This document shows positions 49,073 to 58,182 of a stretch of DNA of 64,000 nucleotides, one piece after another. A model generated the notes under the pieces. That model was not told the origin of the DNA. It worked only from the letters and a program-made list of their open reading frames with translations, and did no database searches. This DNA comes from DATGJX01 sp963830545 (lineage in GTDB: Bacteria; Vulcanimicrobiota; Vulcanimicrobiia; Vulcanimicrobiales; Vulcanimicrobiaceae). Position 1 is the first letter of the stretch, and each line of letters starts with the position of its first letter. Location of the stretch: the NCBI GenBank assembly GCA_963830545.1, contig CAWHMK010000001.1, positions 124,001 through 188,000 of the forward strand. Reading direction: 5' to 3'. Position numbers and translations under genes: made by a program.

Positions 49073-50301
49073 CGAAGCACCAGCAGCGCCGCGGCGAGCG
49101 ACGGAATCGTTACGGCGGCGCCGATGGCGCAAAAGCGCCATGCGTTCACTTCGACGCCTTCACGGCGCAGCATCATCATCCAAAGCAGCGTTGCAAGCGA
49201 CGCGCTGACCGAGAGGTTCGGCCCGAGATCGATTCCCACGAGTACGGCGTGCGCGATGTGCGGGGCAATGCCGTGCGCGTGCAGTGCGTATCGCGCGACC
49301 ACGCCGGCGGGCAGATTGTTCATGATTGCATCCGCGACCATCGTTGCTCCGCCGGCATACAGCCGCCCGAGGAAGGGGTGCATCGCCGATGCATGACGGA
49401 GCAAGATTCGCGCGAATTCCAGCACGCCCGTAGCATCGAGCGCGCTGACGATAACGAAAAGGCCGGCGACCAGAGGAACCACCGACCACGGTGCTTCGCC
49501 TGCCACCGCAGCAAACGTGGCGTGGTCGCGCGCAGCGACGATGCCGACACTGAGCGCGCCGAGCACGAGTGCGACGTAACCCACCGGCCATCCGATGGCT
49601 GCGGCGAGAACCAGCAGCGTCAACGCAGCCGCTACGACCGCGAGCGTAAAGCGGCCGCTCGACGAAAGGGCCGCTTTGCCGGGCCGATCGTACGGAGCTT
49701 CCAGCTTCTGCCGTTCGATCATGCGCAATGCTCCATACGTGCAGGCAATCGCAATAGCGGATGGAGCGGCAAATATCGACAACCACGGAAGCAGTCGCGG
49801 CAGGGGTACGGCCACTACCAAGTTGGCGGGATTGCTGATCGGCAACACGAAGCTCGCGGCGTTCGCAACGAACGCAACGGCGTACGCAAACGGCATCAGC
49901 GGAAGTTTCGTCGTGCGCGCGAGCGCGAGAGCAGCGGGTGTGAGCAGTACAATAGTGCCATCGTTTGAAAGCAGCGCCGTTACGATGACGGCGCCGGCGA
50001 ACGAGTACGCGAACAAGCGCGCAGTGTGTCCGCGGGCTGCAGCAGCGGTGCTGCCCGCGAGCCAATCGAAAATGCCGTGCACTCTCGCGAGTTCGGCGAG
50101 CGCCAGCATGCCGAACAAAAACGCATAAACTTGAGCTCCATCTCGAGCTGCGGCTGCCGCTCGTTCGCCGGAAAGCAATCCGGCAACCACCAGCAGAGCT
50201 GCACCCGCGCACGACCAAACCCACTCGCTCAAACGCCATGGCCGCACGACGATCGCCGCGAGCGTGGCGCCCGCGATGACCCACGTCAAAGCCTGGTGCA
50301 T
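49069..50301 (-). CDS. ArsB/SLC13-type membrane transporter
   Basis: A protein of 410 residues with about 11-12 TM helices of the ArsB/NhaD superfamily. Recognisable parts are VIVTALLSNDGTIVLLTPAA, FVANAASFVLPISNPANLVV and ADAIMNNLPAGVVA near the C-terminus, with GIDLGPNLSVSASLATLLWM at the end, all close to arsenite efflux ArsB. No arsR, arsC or arsA gene is adjacent, so arsenite is likely but not proven as substrate. ATG at 50301 is used; the frame opens 9 bp upstream. Confidence 0.82.
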   Translation of the reverse strand: MHQALTWVIAGATLAAIVVRPWRLSEWVWSCAGAALLVVAGLLSGERAAAAARDGAQVYAFLFGMLALAELARVHGIFDWLAGSTAAAARGHTARLFAYSFAGAVIVTALLSNDGTIVLLTPAALALARTTKLPLMPFAYAVAFVANAASFVLPISNPANLVVAVPLPRLLPWLSIFAAPSAIAIACTYGALRMIERQKLEAPYDRPGKAALSSSGRFTLAVVAAALTLLVLAAAIGWPVGYVALVLGALSVGIVAARDHATFAAVAGEAPWSVVPLVAGLFVIVSALDATGVLEFARILLRHASAMHPFLGRLYAGGATMVADAIMNNLPAGVVARYALHAHGIAPHIAHAVLVGIDLGPNLSVSASLATLLWMMMLRREGVEVNAWRFCAIGAAVTIPSLAAALLVLR

Positions 50302-50406
50302 CACGCGCACATGCCGCGCACAACCGTGCGCCCCCTCTTCATAGTTGCTGCTTCGTTTGGGTATGCCAAATAGGGCATTTCTTCATTTTTTAAGGAGACA
50401 CGAAGC

Positions 50407-50976
50407 ATGACTTCACGGGCGATTCTCGGGCTTGCTTCCGTCGCCGGACTCGTGGCGAGTATGGCCATGCCTGCCTTTGCGCAGACGACCACTCCCAACA
50501 CGACCACTCCGAACACAACGACGAACGGCACCACGACGACTCCGGCGACCGGCACCAATCGCAGCATGCAAAACTGCGCGAACACGACGACCGGTCCCGC
50601 CGCAGCGACGAATACGACCGGAACGACGACTACAACCAATACGACCGGTACGACGAATACGAGCGGTACGACAACGACAACGAACACGACGGGAACAACC
50701 GGTACGACCCCCACGGGCACGACGAATGGTACGATCGTGACCACGCCGACCTGCACGACGATGCCGCAAACGACAATGCCGGCTTCGCCCTCGACCGGTA
50801 TGCCTGAAATGAACGCGCTGACGAGCAATCCGAACGGATCGGATTGGCTTTCAAAGTACAACCGTCCGAACGTGCGTTCAAGCAACTATCTGGGCGCGAC
50901 GACTCGCGCGCATTCGATGATGCGCCGCTGCCACTACGTCATGCAAAACGGCATGCGAATGAAGGTGTGCAGATAG
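50407..50976 (+). CDS. Exported Thr-rich low-complexity protein
   Basis: A protein of 189 residues with signal peptide (AILGLASVAGLVASMAMPAF, cleavage at AFAQ). Residues about 27-125 are almost all Thr, Asn, Gly and Pro in irregular repeats (TTTNTTGTT type, from ACG/ACC codons), like a mucin or surface spacer. The last 60 residues are different and likely structured: NPNGSDWLSKYNRPNVRSSN, then RRCHYVMQNGMRMKVCR with two Cys. AAGGAGA precedes the ATG. No family recognised. A strong terminator follows. Confidence 0.65.
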   Translation: MTSRAILGLASVAGLVASMAMPAFAQTTTPNTTTPNTTTNGTTTTPATGTNRSMQNCANTTTGPAAATNTTGTTTTTNTTGTTNTSGTTTTTNTTGTTGTTPTGTTNGTIVTTPTCTTMPQTTMPASPSTGMPEMNALTSNPNGSDWLSKYNRPNVRSSNYLGATTRAHSMMRRCHYVMQNGMRMKVCR

Positions 50977-50996
50977 CGCCTTGCGCCTGCGCATCA

Positions 50997-51030
50997 AGAG
51001 AGTCCGGATTATGCCGGACTCTCTTTTTTT
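50997..51030 (+). terminator. Rho-independent terminator of the Thr-rich gene
   Basis: An 11-bp perfect stem AGAGAGTCCGG / CCGGACTCTCT with a 6-nt loop and a run of seven T. The right arm and T-run lie inside the last codons of the convergent hydrolase gene. Confidence 0.9.
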
Positions 51031-51827
51031 CGTTCCAAGAACCGATCGATCTCCTGCACGAATCGCTCGAATGCGGTGCGGTGCAGATTATGGCCCTGGT
51101 CTTCGAAGACGCGGATCGCCAGATTCGGCCCACCGCGCTCGCGCACGAACTTCAAATCCTGCAGCGGAACGATGCTTTCGGCGGCCCCGGCCATAGCCAG
51201 AAGCAACGGCTTGGGGTAGGCTTCCAAGTCTCCGCGCAGATCCCACGATTCGGGAGGGTTTTCGTCTCGCAGGCGTTCTATCGGGGCTAGCGTCATGCTG
51301 CGCACCGCGTGTTTCTTACGCTCGACGTCGACGTCGCCCCATCCCATCTCACGATACTCTTCTTCGACCTTTGCGTCGCGCGCCGCGCCTTTGTACGCGA
51401 ACAACGATCGCAGTTCGCCCAGAAACTCGTCGTACCAGGGATTATCGGCTTGTCGGATCATCGGATCGACGGCGACGACGCGCTGCACGTCGAATCGCCG
51501 CCCGCCCAGAATAGTCACCGCGCCGCCCCACGAATGCCCTACGAGCGCGTCCACCGGATCCGGCACTCCTTCGATGACGTTGTAGAGATCGAGCAAGGCG
51601 CGATGCAGCGTCATCGGCCCGGATACGTTCGCCGAGTCGCCGTGTCCGCGCTGATCGTATGCGTACACGCGATACCGATCGGCGTAGTGCAGCGCAAGCC
51701 GCTCCCACGATTTTCGCGAACTGGCCATGCCGTGCAGGCACAGCATGATCGGACCGCGTTCGCCCCAGCGCTCGAGCGTCGTCTGCACCCCGTCGTCGAG
51801 CGTTATTCGTTCTTCCGTATGCGTCAC
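51009..51827 (-). CDS. Alpha/beta-hydrolase
   Basis: A cytoplasmic hydrolase of 272 residues. Visible are the oxyanion region LCLHGMASSRKSW, DQRGHGDS, the nucleophile elbow VGHSWGGAVT and a C-terminal catalytic His in FEDQGHNLH. No signal peptide or lid signature gives a substrate. Its last codons carry the terminator of the convergent Thr-rich gene. The next genes on the same strand (DUF5069, dehydrogenase) are separated by 96 bp and 22 bp. Confidence 0.85.
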   Translation of the reverse strand: MTHTEERITLDDGVQTTLERWGERGPIMLCLHGMASSRKSWERLALHYADRYRVYAYDQRGHGDSANVSGPMTLHRALLDLYNVIEGVPDPVDALVGHSWGGAVTILGGRRFDVQRVVAVDPMIRQADNPWYDEFLGELRSLFAYKGAARDAKVEEEYREMGWGDVDVERKKHAVRSMTLAPIERLRDENPPESWDLRGDLEAYPKPLLLAMAGAAESIVPLQDLKFVRERGGPNLAIRVFEDQGHNLHRTAFERFVQEIDRFLERKKESPA

Positions 51828-51923
51828 GCTCGACGTATACGTCGCACCGGCGCGGTGTTCATTTCCTACGGTGAGCGCTTTCTTGCCGGGTGGGGAGCCG
51901 CGCCGGCGGCGTCGTTTGAAACT

Positions 51924-52391
51924 CTATCGCTTGACGAGGTGGCGATGGAATTCGTCGAGATCTTCGAGTTTGTTCAGGGTGACGGCATCCGAAACCATTT
52001 CGTCGATCAACCCGCAAGAGCTTCGCATTTGCGATGCCATTTCGGTGTTGTGATTGTACGCGCGCACCGCTTCGTTATGCTTGCGAATCCGTTCCGGATC
52101 GATTTTTCCGCCGTTTTGCTCCACGACCCAACGCTCGAATTGAACGTACGTAGGTTTGTTCTTGCGCACGTACTCGATCGTTTTCTCGCGATCGAGATTC
52201 ATGGCGCCCAGCGTCATCTGATCGAACCCCGGTCCGCATTCGTCGTACCCTTCCGGCAACAAACCCGAGGACGCCAGCATCAGCTTGGCCCAAAGACGCG
52301 GCAGATGAATCGCACCGAGCGGTCCCGCCGTGTCCGAACTGACGAGCGGAACGATTTTCTGGGTGGTCGAGGTCGTACCAGTTGTCGTCAT
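51924..52391 (-). CDS. DUF5069-family protein
   Basis: A protein of 155 residues matching the DUF5069 pattern: PLVSSDTAGPLGAIHLPRLW, LPEGYDECGPGFDQM, KNKPTYVQFERWVVEQN and IDPERIRKHNEAVRAYNH. Function unknown; cytoplasmic. It starts 22 bp after the stop of the dehydrogenase at 52414 and is probably cotranscribed with it. Confidence 0.75.
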   Translation of the reverse strand: MTTTGTTSTTQKIVPLVSSDTAGPLGAIHLPRLWAKLMLASSGLLPEGYDECGPGFDQMTLGAMNLDREKTIEYVRKNKPTYVQFERWVVEQNGGKIDPERIRKHNEAVRAYNHNTEMASQMRSSCGLIDEMVSDAVTLNKLEDLDEFHRHLVKR

Positions 52392-52413
52392 GGGTTCTTC
52401 TCCTTCCGCGCGA

Positions 52414-53325
52414 TTACGCGCGTGTCAAATTGCCGGCCGCGTGCCGGGATGCAAAAGTCAACTCGGAAACGCCGGACTTGTCGAGGTCTCCCAGCCCCAG
52501 CGACTTCATACGCTCGTATTGCTGGAACGTCGCCTCCGCGAGGGGAAGCCTGAGGTCGCAGTCGCGGGCGAGGGAGAGCGCGATGCCGGAATCTTTCGCG
52601 GCATGTGCGGCTGAAAAGTAGCAATCGTGATCGCGCGCCTGCATGTCCGCTCCGTCGGTTTCCAGCACGCGTGAGTTCGCACCGGTTTGGCTGAAGACTT
52701 CGCGGATCATGTCGAGATCCAAGCCGAGCGCATCCGCCAGACCCAAGCCTTCCGCCAGACCCGCGGTGTTGATGTTCATCACCATGTTCACGAGGGCTTT
52801 GACTTGCGCCGCGCGCCCCGCTTCGCCGACGTAGCGAAGCGACCCGCTCATCTTCTCCAGCATAGGGCGAATGCGCTCGAAGTCTTCGCGTCGGCCGCCG
52901 CACATCAGATACAACGACCCATTGCGAGCTTGCGGAATGGAGCTTGCCATGCAAGCCTCGATCGAATGTGCGCCGCGCTCCTCGCACTGCCGCTGCACGT
53001 CCACGTGAACTTTCGGCGTAACCGTCGCGGTGTTGACGAAATACGTACCATTCGCATTCGCTAGCAGCGAGTCACCTTGCGTTGCGTAAATTGCGTACAT
53101 CGCTGCGTCGTCGGTGACGACGGTGATGACTACGTCGCAGAGTTCGGTAACGCGAGCGAGCCGCGTGCATACCTCGCCGCCCGTGTCGGCCGCAGTCTCC
53201 TGCGCGGCCTGGGGACGAGCATCGTACAAGGCGACGATCTCATACCCTTCGTCTTTCAAGTGACGGCCGATGTTCGCGCCCATGCGCCCCGTGCCGACAA
53301 TGCCGACGCGATCGGTGTTCGTCAT
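52414..53325 (-). CDS. NAD(P)-dependent 3-hydroxyisobutyrate dehydrogenase-like oxidoreductase
   Basis: A beta-hydroxyacid dehydrogenase of 303 residues. The Rossmann motif VGIVGTGRMGANIGRHL, DVVITVVTDDAAM, the substrate-loop SIEACMASSIPQARNGSLYL and catalytic KALVNMVMNIN with Lys are all in place, followed by the all-helical C-terminal domain. The family oxidises 3-hydroxyisobutyrate, tartronate semialdehyde or similar; the substrate here is unknown. ATG at 53325 has GGGGAGG 6 nt upstream; the frame is open further but not conserved. Confidence 0.85.
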   Translation of the reverse strand: MTNTDRVGIVGTGRMGANIGRHLKDEGYEIVALYDARPQAAQETAADTGGEVCTRLARVTELCDVVITVVTDDAAMYAIYATQGDSLLANANGTYFVNTATVTPKVHVDVQRQCEERGAHSIEACMASSIPQARNGSLYLMCGGRREDFERIRPMLEKMSGSLRYVGEAGRAAQVKALVNMVMNINTAGLAEGLGLADALGLDLDMIREVFSQTGANSRVLETDGADMQARDHDCYFSAAHAAKDSGIALSLARDCDLRLPLAEATFQQYERMKSLGLGDLDKSGVSELTFASRHAAGNLTRA

Positions 53326-53518
53326 GCGCAGCCTCCCCGGTGAAATTTCGAGGTTCATTCTGTTCAACCGAGCGCGCGAGGCCCCCTCATCGATCCTGCC
53401 GGGCGCATGCCCGCTCTCGCGCGAGAGAGCGGCCGGCGGTTGTTTGCTACAAGCGGGCTCCGCGGGAACAACGTCTAGTGGGGTTGCGTTGTAACTCGTA
53501 GGAGGGACCAAGCCGACA

Positions 53519-54022
53519 ATGTTCATCAAACGCGCACTCGCAGGTACCACGCTGGCCGCAATGCTGGCCATACTCGTTCCGGCGGCTCCGGCACTGGCCA
53601 ACGGCGCAGCCAGCACCCGAAATATTCTGCTGGGCGTCGGCGCCGCAACCTATCTCATCATTCAGCACAACCGGAAAGTGCACGAGAAGTACGCCGAGTA
53701 CGACCGCCGACAAGCGGAATTGCAGTCCGAAAACAGCAACGCCTGGGCGGCGTACAGCAGCGAAAAGCACGCGTACGACAATGAAACGGCTGAAGTCGTC
53801 GACCTCAAGCGCGAGGTCGCGTACCAGCACAATGTCGTCCAGCAGCTGCAGCATCAGCTCGCATCGAGCGGACGCAGCGCCTCGTACCGTCAAACGGCTT
53901 ATGTGCCGCCCAGTTCGCATGCGGCGCCTCGCACGTCGCACACGCCGCACACCTCGCACCGTGCGTCCGCCCCGAGCAGCAACTCGGTCGCGATGGTTTC
54001 CTACGGCTGGGGACAGCTCTAA
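53519..54022 (+). CDS. Exported coiled-coil protein
   Basis: A protein of 167 residues with signal peptide (ALAGTTLAAMLAILVPAAPA, cleavage near ALAN). A short hydrophobic stretch (NILLGVGAATYLIIQHN) is followed by a coiled coil (HEKYAEYDRRQAELQSENSN ... VVDLKREVAYQHNVVQQLQH) and a Ser/His/Pro-rich tail. No family recognised; probably an envelope protein. The lipoprotein gene follows 2 bp later. A hairpin of GCTCTCGCGCGAGAGAGC lies in the divergent upstream region near 53413-53430. Confidence 0.6.
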   Translation: MFIKRALAGTTLAAMLAILVPAAPALANGAASTRNILLGVGAATYLIIQHNRKVHEKYAEYDRRQAELQSENSNAWAAYSSEKHAYDNETAEVVDLKREVAYQHNVVQQLQHQLASSGRSASYRQTAYVPPSSHAAPRTSHTPHTSHRASAPSSNSVAMVSYGWGQL

Positions 54023-54024
54023 CG

Positions 54025-54405
54025 ATGCGCGCCGCTGCTGCACTGGCGTGTGGAAGCTTCGCATTGGCGCTCGCGGCGTGCGCGGGCGGCGGTGGTAGCG
54101 GTCAAGCGCAAAGCCTCGCGGACACCACGACGAAGGCCGCTTACAACGACGATCCCGGCGGAGTTACCGCGCACTTCGACGATCAACTCCGCTCGCAGGT
54201 GACGCGCGCCGAAGTGGGCATTCTTTCCGATCAAATGCACAAGCAGGGCGATTACCAAGGCCTGAGCTTCACGAACAGCGATCCCAACAAAAACGAGTAC
54301 ACGTACCGCGCGAATTTCTCGAGGGGCTCCATGAACGTGGTCGTGCGCCTGGATCAGAACGGCGAAATCGCCGCCTACCGCGTGCTCGCACCGGCCTCGC
54401 AATAA
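54025..54405 (+). CDS. Lipoprotein
   Basis: A protein of 126 residues with a lipoprotein signal (AAAALACGSFALALAAC, lipobox LAAC). The mature part (DQLRSQVTRAEVGILSDQMH KQG, NEYTYRANFSRGSMNVVVRL) is similar in pattern to DUF3887/NTF2-like exported proteins whose fold binds small molecules, but I cannot assign it. Cotranscribed with the coiled-coil protein, 2 bp apart. Confidence 0.6.
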   Translation: MRAAAALACGSFALALAACAGGGGSGQAQSLADTTTKAAYNDDPGGVTAHFDDQLRSQVTRAEVGILSDQMHKQGDYQGLSFTNSDPNKNEYTYRANFSRGSMNVVVRLDQNGEIAAYRVLAPASQ

Positions 54406-54433
54406 CGCGAGGCCGTGCGCGCATAGCGCTCCG

Positions 54434-54461
54434 TTCACTGCGTAAGCTTCACTGCGTAAGC
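54434..54461. repeat. 14-bp tandem duplication at the tartrate dehydratase-like stop
   Basis: Two exact copies of TTCACTGCGTAAGC in tandem. On the minus strand the first copy encodes the last residues and stop of the gene; the second repeats that end, stop included, just beyond it. Confidence 0.8.
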
Positions 54462-55558
54462 TGCGCGAAGAGCGCGAACAATCCTTCGTACGACTCGAAG
54501 CCGATTCCGGGATCGTCTGAGATACGCACGTTTCCACCGAATGGCAAGAACGCGGACGGATTTACTTCCGCGCCCCCCAAGCCGAGAGCAGCCACGACGT
54601 GCTGCGTGAACAAATGACCCCCATGCGGCCAAAACGCCGAGCGCGGCCAGCCGCTGCGCTCCATGGTCTGCACGATATGCAGATATCCGGGAATCCCGTA
54701 ACAGTGCACCGGGTCGAAGAGCAGCACATCGCGACGGGGGCGCAAACCGCCGTAAAGATGGAGCAACTTCGCTTCCTCGACCGAAAAAAGCGCTTCACCC
54801 GCCGCGATCGGATGCTCGTACGTACGAGCTACTTCGTTTTGCGTCTCGAAATCGAGCGGATCGCAAACGTCTTCGAACCACCACAGCCCGTACGGCGCCA
54901 GTGCCTTCGCGGCTGCAATACTTTGCTCGCAGTCGTACGCGTTCATCGCATCCACCGCAAGTTTATCGGCGCCGCCGAGCACTTCCGCCGCAGCCTCGAT
55001 GCGCCGAAGATCCGCGTCAATGGGTGCTCCGCCGATTTTCATCTTCGCGTGCGTGTATCCGTCGTCCACGAACGCTTGCATCTCCGTCCGTAAACGTCCG
55101 ATATCATCATCGGGATAGCGGTAGCCGCCTCCGGCATACATGCGAATCCGCTTCGGATCTTCGGGTTCACGCCCAAGCAACGCGGCGAGAAAGCGATACA
55201 ACGGAGCTCCTGCGATTTTCGCAGCCGCATCCCATATCGCCATGTCGAGCGTTCCAATCGCGACACAGCGCTCGCCGTGGCCGCCGGGCTTTTCGCCCTG
55301 CAGCATGACGCTCCACGCACGCATGGGATCCAGTTCCCGGGCGCATTCGAGCAAACGCGGAGCAAAGCGTTCGCGGATGAGCCCACTCTGCGCATAACGC
55401 CCAATCGAGGAAAAACCGTACCCCACGACGGGCTCGCCGCCACGCATCGCGTCCGTGACGATCGCAACGATGCTCGTGGTTAACCCCCCCGGCGGAACGG
55501 CGGGATTGGCGTACCGCGAAAGAGGTACGCTGCGCTCGCGAATGTCCAGTATGCGCAT
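54449..55558 (-). CDS. Enolase-superfamily dehydratase, D-tartrate dehydratase-like
   Basis: A mandelate-racemase-type enzyme of 369 residues. It resembles the D-tartrate dehydratase of Bradyrhizobium throughout: VVGYGFSSIGRYAQSGLIRE, EKPGGHGERCVAIGTLDMAI, HAKMKIGGAPIDADL (KxK acid/base Lys), LAVDAMNAYD and WWFEDV (metal Asp and Glu), AAGEALF and FWPHGGHLFTQHV (catalytic His). The metal ligands and KxK-His dyad are all present, so activity on tartrate or another acid sugar is likely. ATG at 55558 matches the family start; the frame extends upstream but is not conserved. Confidence 0.85.
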   Translation of the reverse strand: MRILDIRERSVPLSRYANPAVPPGGLTTSIVAIVTDAMRGGEPVVGYGFSSIGRYAQSGLIRERFAPRLLECARELDPMRAWSVMLQGEKPGGHGERCVAIGTLDMAIWDAAAKIAGAPLYRFLAALLGREPEDPKRIRMYAGGGYRYPDDDIGRLRTEMQAFVDDGYTHAKMKIGGAPIDADLRRIEAAAEVLGGADKLAVDAMNAYDCEQSIAAAKALAPYGLWWFEDVCDPLDFETQNEVARTYEHPIAAGEALFSVEEAKLLHLYGGLRPRRDVLLFDPVHCYGIPGYLHIVQTMERSGWPRSAFWPHGGHLFTQHVVAALGLGGAEVNPSAFLPFGGNVRISDDPGIGFESYEGLFALFAQLTQ

Positions 55559-55652
55559 TTGCCGCGACCATTCCGCCGAACGGCGCGTTGCTCCCTTGAC
55601 CGATCGCCATGCGATGCGACGAGGCAAGGGTTCACCCGGGAATACTGCCTGC

Positions 55653-56366
55653 ATGCCCGACGAACGATACATTCCCGCCGACGAGACGCTGATCTGGCGT
55701 TATATGAAGATGAATTCGTTCTTGGAGCTGCTGAGCGGGCATCTCGTTCAGACGCGCATCGACGTGCTCGACGACGCAGCGGAAGGCGCGTTCGGCTACA
55801 AGCACATCCGGCTGCCGGGCGCTTCGGACAACGCAAAAGCGATTCGTGAGGCGCGCATGCGCGTGGCCGCCACGTATTGGTTCGAATTCGAGGAGCGCGA
55901 GTCGTACGGCATGTGGAACATCTACGGTCGAACCGGCGAATCCGTCGCCATCGAGACGTCGGTCGGCGCATTGCGTACCGTGCTCGCCCGAGCCGGCGAA
56001 GTGCGAATCGAGCGGATGCGGTACGAGCCGATGCGCGGCGACATCGACGACGTCGCCACGCTCTTCTTTCACAAGCGCCGCGAGTACAACGAGGAGCGCG
56101 AAATCCGCAGCGTGCAGGTCTTCGACGAGCCGCTCGAGGACACGATCGTCGATCAGCGACTTTCGCTGGACGACCTCAATGCGCTCGTCAAGCGGATCAT
56201 TCTCGCTCCCGACAGCCGCGAAACGTTCATCGATGCGGTTCGGCACGTCGTCGAGAGCGTATTCGCATTCGAGAACGAGCGCTTCGCCGGCGAAATAGCA
56301 CGTTCTGCGCTCGACGTAGATCTCGTGCCGCAGCACCCGTACGGCATGACGAATTCTACTTCCTGA
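55653..56366 (+). CDS. DUF2971-like protein
   Basis: A protein of 237 residues with the DUF2971-type opening (IWRYMKMNSFLELLSGHLVQ) and 'YWFEFEERESYGMWNIYGRTG', then FFHKRREYNEEREIRSVQVF and a C-terminal helical end. The family is of unknown function and is sometimes found in defence or mobile regions. No such neighbours occur here. The last 11 bp overlap the convergent PoxB-like gene. Confidence 0.65.
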   Translation: MPDERYIPADETLIWRYMKMNSFLELLSGHLVQTRIDVLDDAAEGAFGYKHIRLPGASDNAKAIREARMRVAATYWFEFEERESYGMWNIYGRTGESVAIETSVGALRTVLARAGEVRIERMRYEPMRGDIDDVATLFFHKRREYNEEREIRSVQVFDEPLEDTIVDQRLSLDDLNALVKRIILAPDSRETFIDAVRHVVESVFAFENERFAGEIARSALDVDLVPQHPYGMTNSTS

Positions 56367-58172
56367 ATATCTTGCCGATTACCCCGCCGACGCCGTCGAC
56401 CGGACTGGCCTCGTAGCCTGCTTCCTCCAAGACGTCGCCGACGATCGTGAGCGCAATTTGCTTGCGGTTCGGCGTTCCTTCCGCCAGTGCCTGATACATG
56501 TGCACCGCCTGATCGCGCTTGATCTTTCGGGCATCGGCGGCTCGTGCTCGTCCACGACGCACTCGACGATCGCGGGGCCGGGGTGCGCGAGCGCCTCTTT
56601 TATCGCCTGTTTCGCGTCGCGCGTTTGCGACATGCGAACGCCCTTTGCGCCGCACGCCTCGGCGAATTTCACGAAATCCATCGGCGCGAACTTCACGCCA
56701 TACTCGGGATTGCCCATGAAAACCATCTGCTCCCATTTGATGAGCCCGAGCGTGTTGTTCTTGAGCACGAAGATCTTCACGGGGAGATTGTGCTGCACGC
56801 ACGTCAGAAAGTCCCCGAGCTGCATCGTCATCGATCCGTCACCCGTGAATACGACGACCTGCCGGCCGGGAAATGCCGCCTGCGCGCCGATCGCGTACGG
56901 CAGACCCGCAGCCATCGAACAATTGGTTCCGGAAAATGAGAACTGCTGGTTTTCGCGGATCTTTATTTGACGCGCCGCCCACGTCGTAACCGTGCCGGAA
57001 TCACCGCAGATGATTGCGTCGTCTTCGAGCTGCGGCCAGAGATGCCAAGCGGGAACCTGCGGACGCATCGGCGTTTCGTCCCGGGTGCCGCGCTCTTCCA
57101 TGAGAGCCCACCATTCTTTCATACCCTCCTGTGCTTGCTTGAGGAAAGCCCGGTCGTCGTTACGCGCCACGTGATTGAGCAGCATCTGCAGCGTGAGGCG
57201 CGCGTCGCCGCACAACCCATAGGTTACCGCTGCGCGAAGTCCGATGCGCTCGGGCTTGTCGTCGATTTGCACGATCACCGTTTCGCCCGGTTTGGGATAA
57301 AACTCGATGTACGGCATCGTGCTGCCGACGATGAGCAGCAGGTCGCAGCCCTTCATCGCCTCTTCGGACGGTTTCGTGCCGACCATGGCGATGGAACCGG
57401 TCGTATACGGACTATCGTCGGGCACGCAGTCTTTGCCCAGCATTGCCTTGACGATGGGCGCGCCCAGGCGCTCCGCCAGTTGTTCGAGCTCCTTGCGGCA
57501 GCCGCGCGCGCCGGCGCCTGCCAAGATGCAGATTTTCTTCTTTCCCTCGAACAATTTGGACGCCGCTTCGACTTCGCTGCGCTGCGGCGCGCGTTCGTGG
57601 TGGTGCCAAACGGTCGACGTATGTCCCTTGACGTTGCGCTGCGACCGCGATCCGCCTTCGGCGTCCGCGGCTTGAAAGTCGATCGGGAATCCGACGTAGG
57701 CGGGGCCGCGCTGCGAGAGCGCCGTGCGTATCGCAAAGTCGACGACGTTGGTGATGTGCTGAACGCCCATGATGCGCTCGCTGTACGCGCAAAGCGGAGC
57801 GACGATACGGTCCGTCGGAACGTCTTGCAGATAGTCCGTGCCTTCGAGATCGTGATACGCCATGCCGCCGATTGCCAGAATCGGCGCCTGTTCGCTTTTG
57901 GAATCCAGGATGCCGTTCATCATGTGGATGACGCCGGGACCGGCCGTCGAAAAACACACGCCGAGCCTGCCGGTGAATTTCGCATAGCCCACCGCCGCCA
58001 TTGCGGCGACCTCTTCGTGACGAACGTGCACGTAACGGACGCGATCCTGATGTTTGCGCAGCGCCTCCATGAAGCCGTTGATACCGTCGCCCGGCAACCC
58101 GAAGATCGTGTCGACGCCCCACTCGATGAGACGCTCAACCATGACGTCCGCTCCGACTCTTTTCGTGCTCAT
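56356..58172 (-). CDS. Thiamine-diphosphate enzyme, pyruvate oxidase (PoxB)-like (one frameshift)
   Basis: About 605 residues. N-terminal TPP-binding half with HVRHEEVAAMAAVGYAKFTG (catalytic Glu), a FAD/Rossmann middle domain, and a C-terminal TPP domain with VVFTGDGSMTMQLGDF and LKNNTLGLIKWEQMVF. It resembles E. coli PoxB and the acetolactate synthase-like group. The last ~60 residues lie in another frame: one missing base near 56528 separates EHEPPMP from KIKRDQAVHMYQALAEGTPN, which matches the PoxB end. The ATG is preceded by GAGGA. The upstream Fe-S oxidase frame runs into this gene without a stop, discussed separately. The two would link pyruvate and lactate or glycolate oxidation to the respiratory chain. 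Confidence 0.8.
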
Positions 58173-58182
58173 CTTGAATTCC

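Noticed and set aside
49069..50301. Arsenic resistance operon
   Set aside because: Only the ArsB-like transporter is present. There is no ArsR, ArsC or ArsA, and the neighbours are unrelated.
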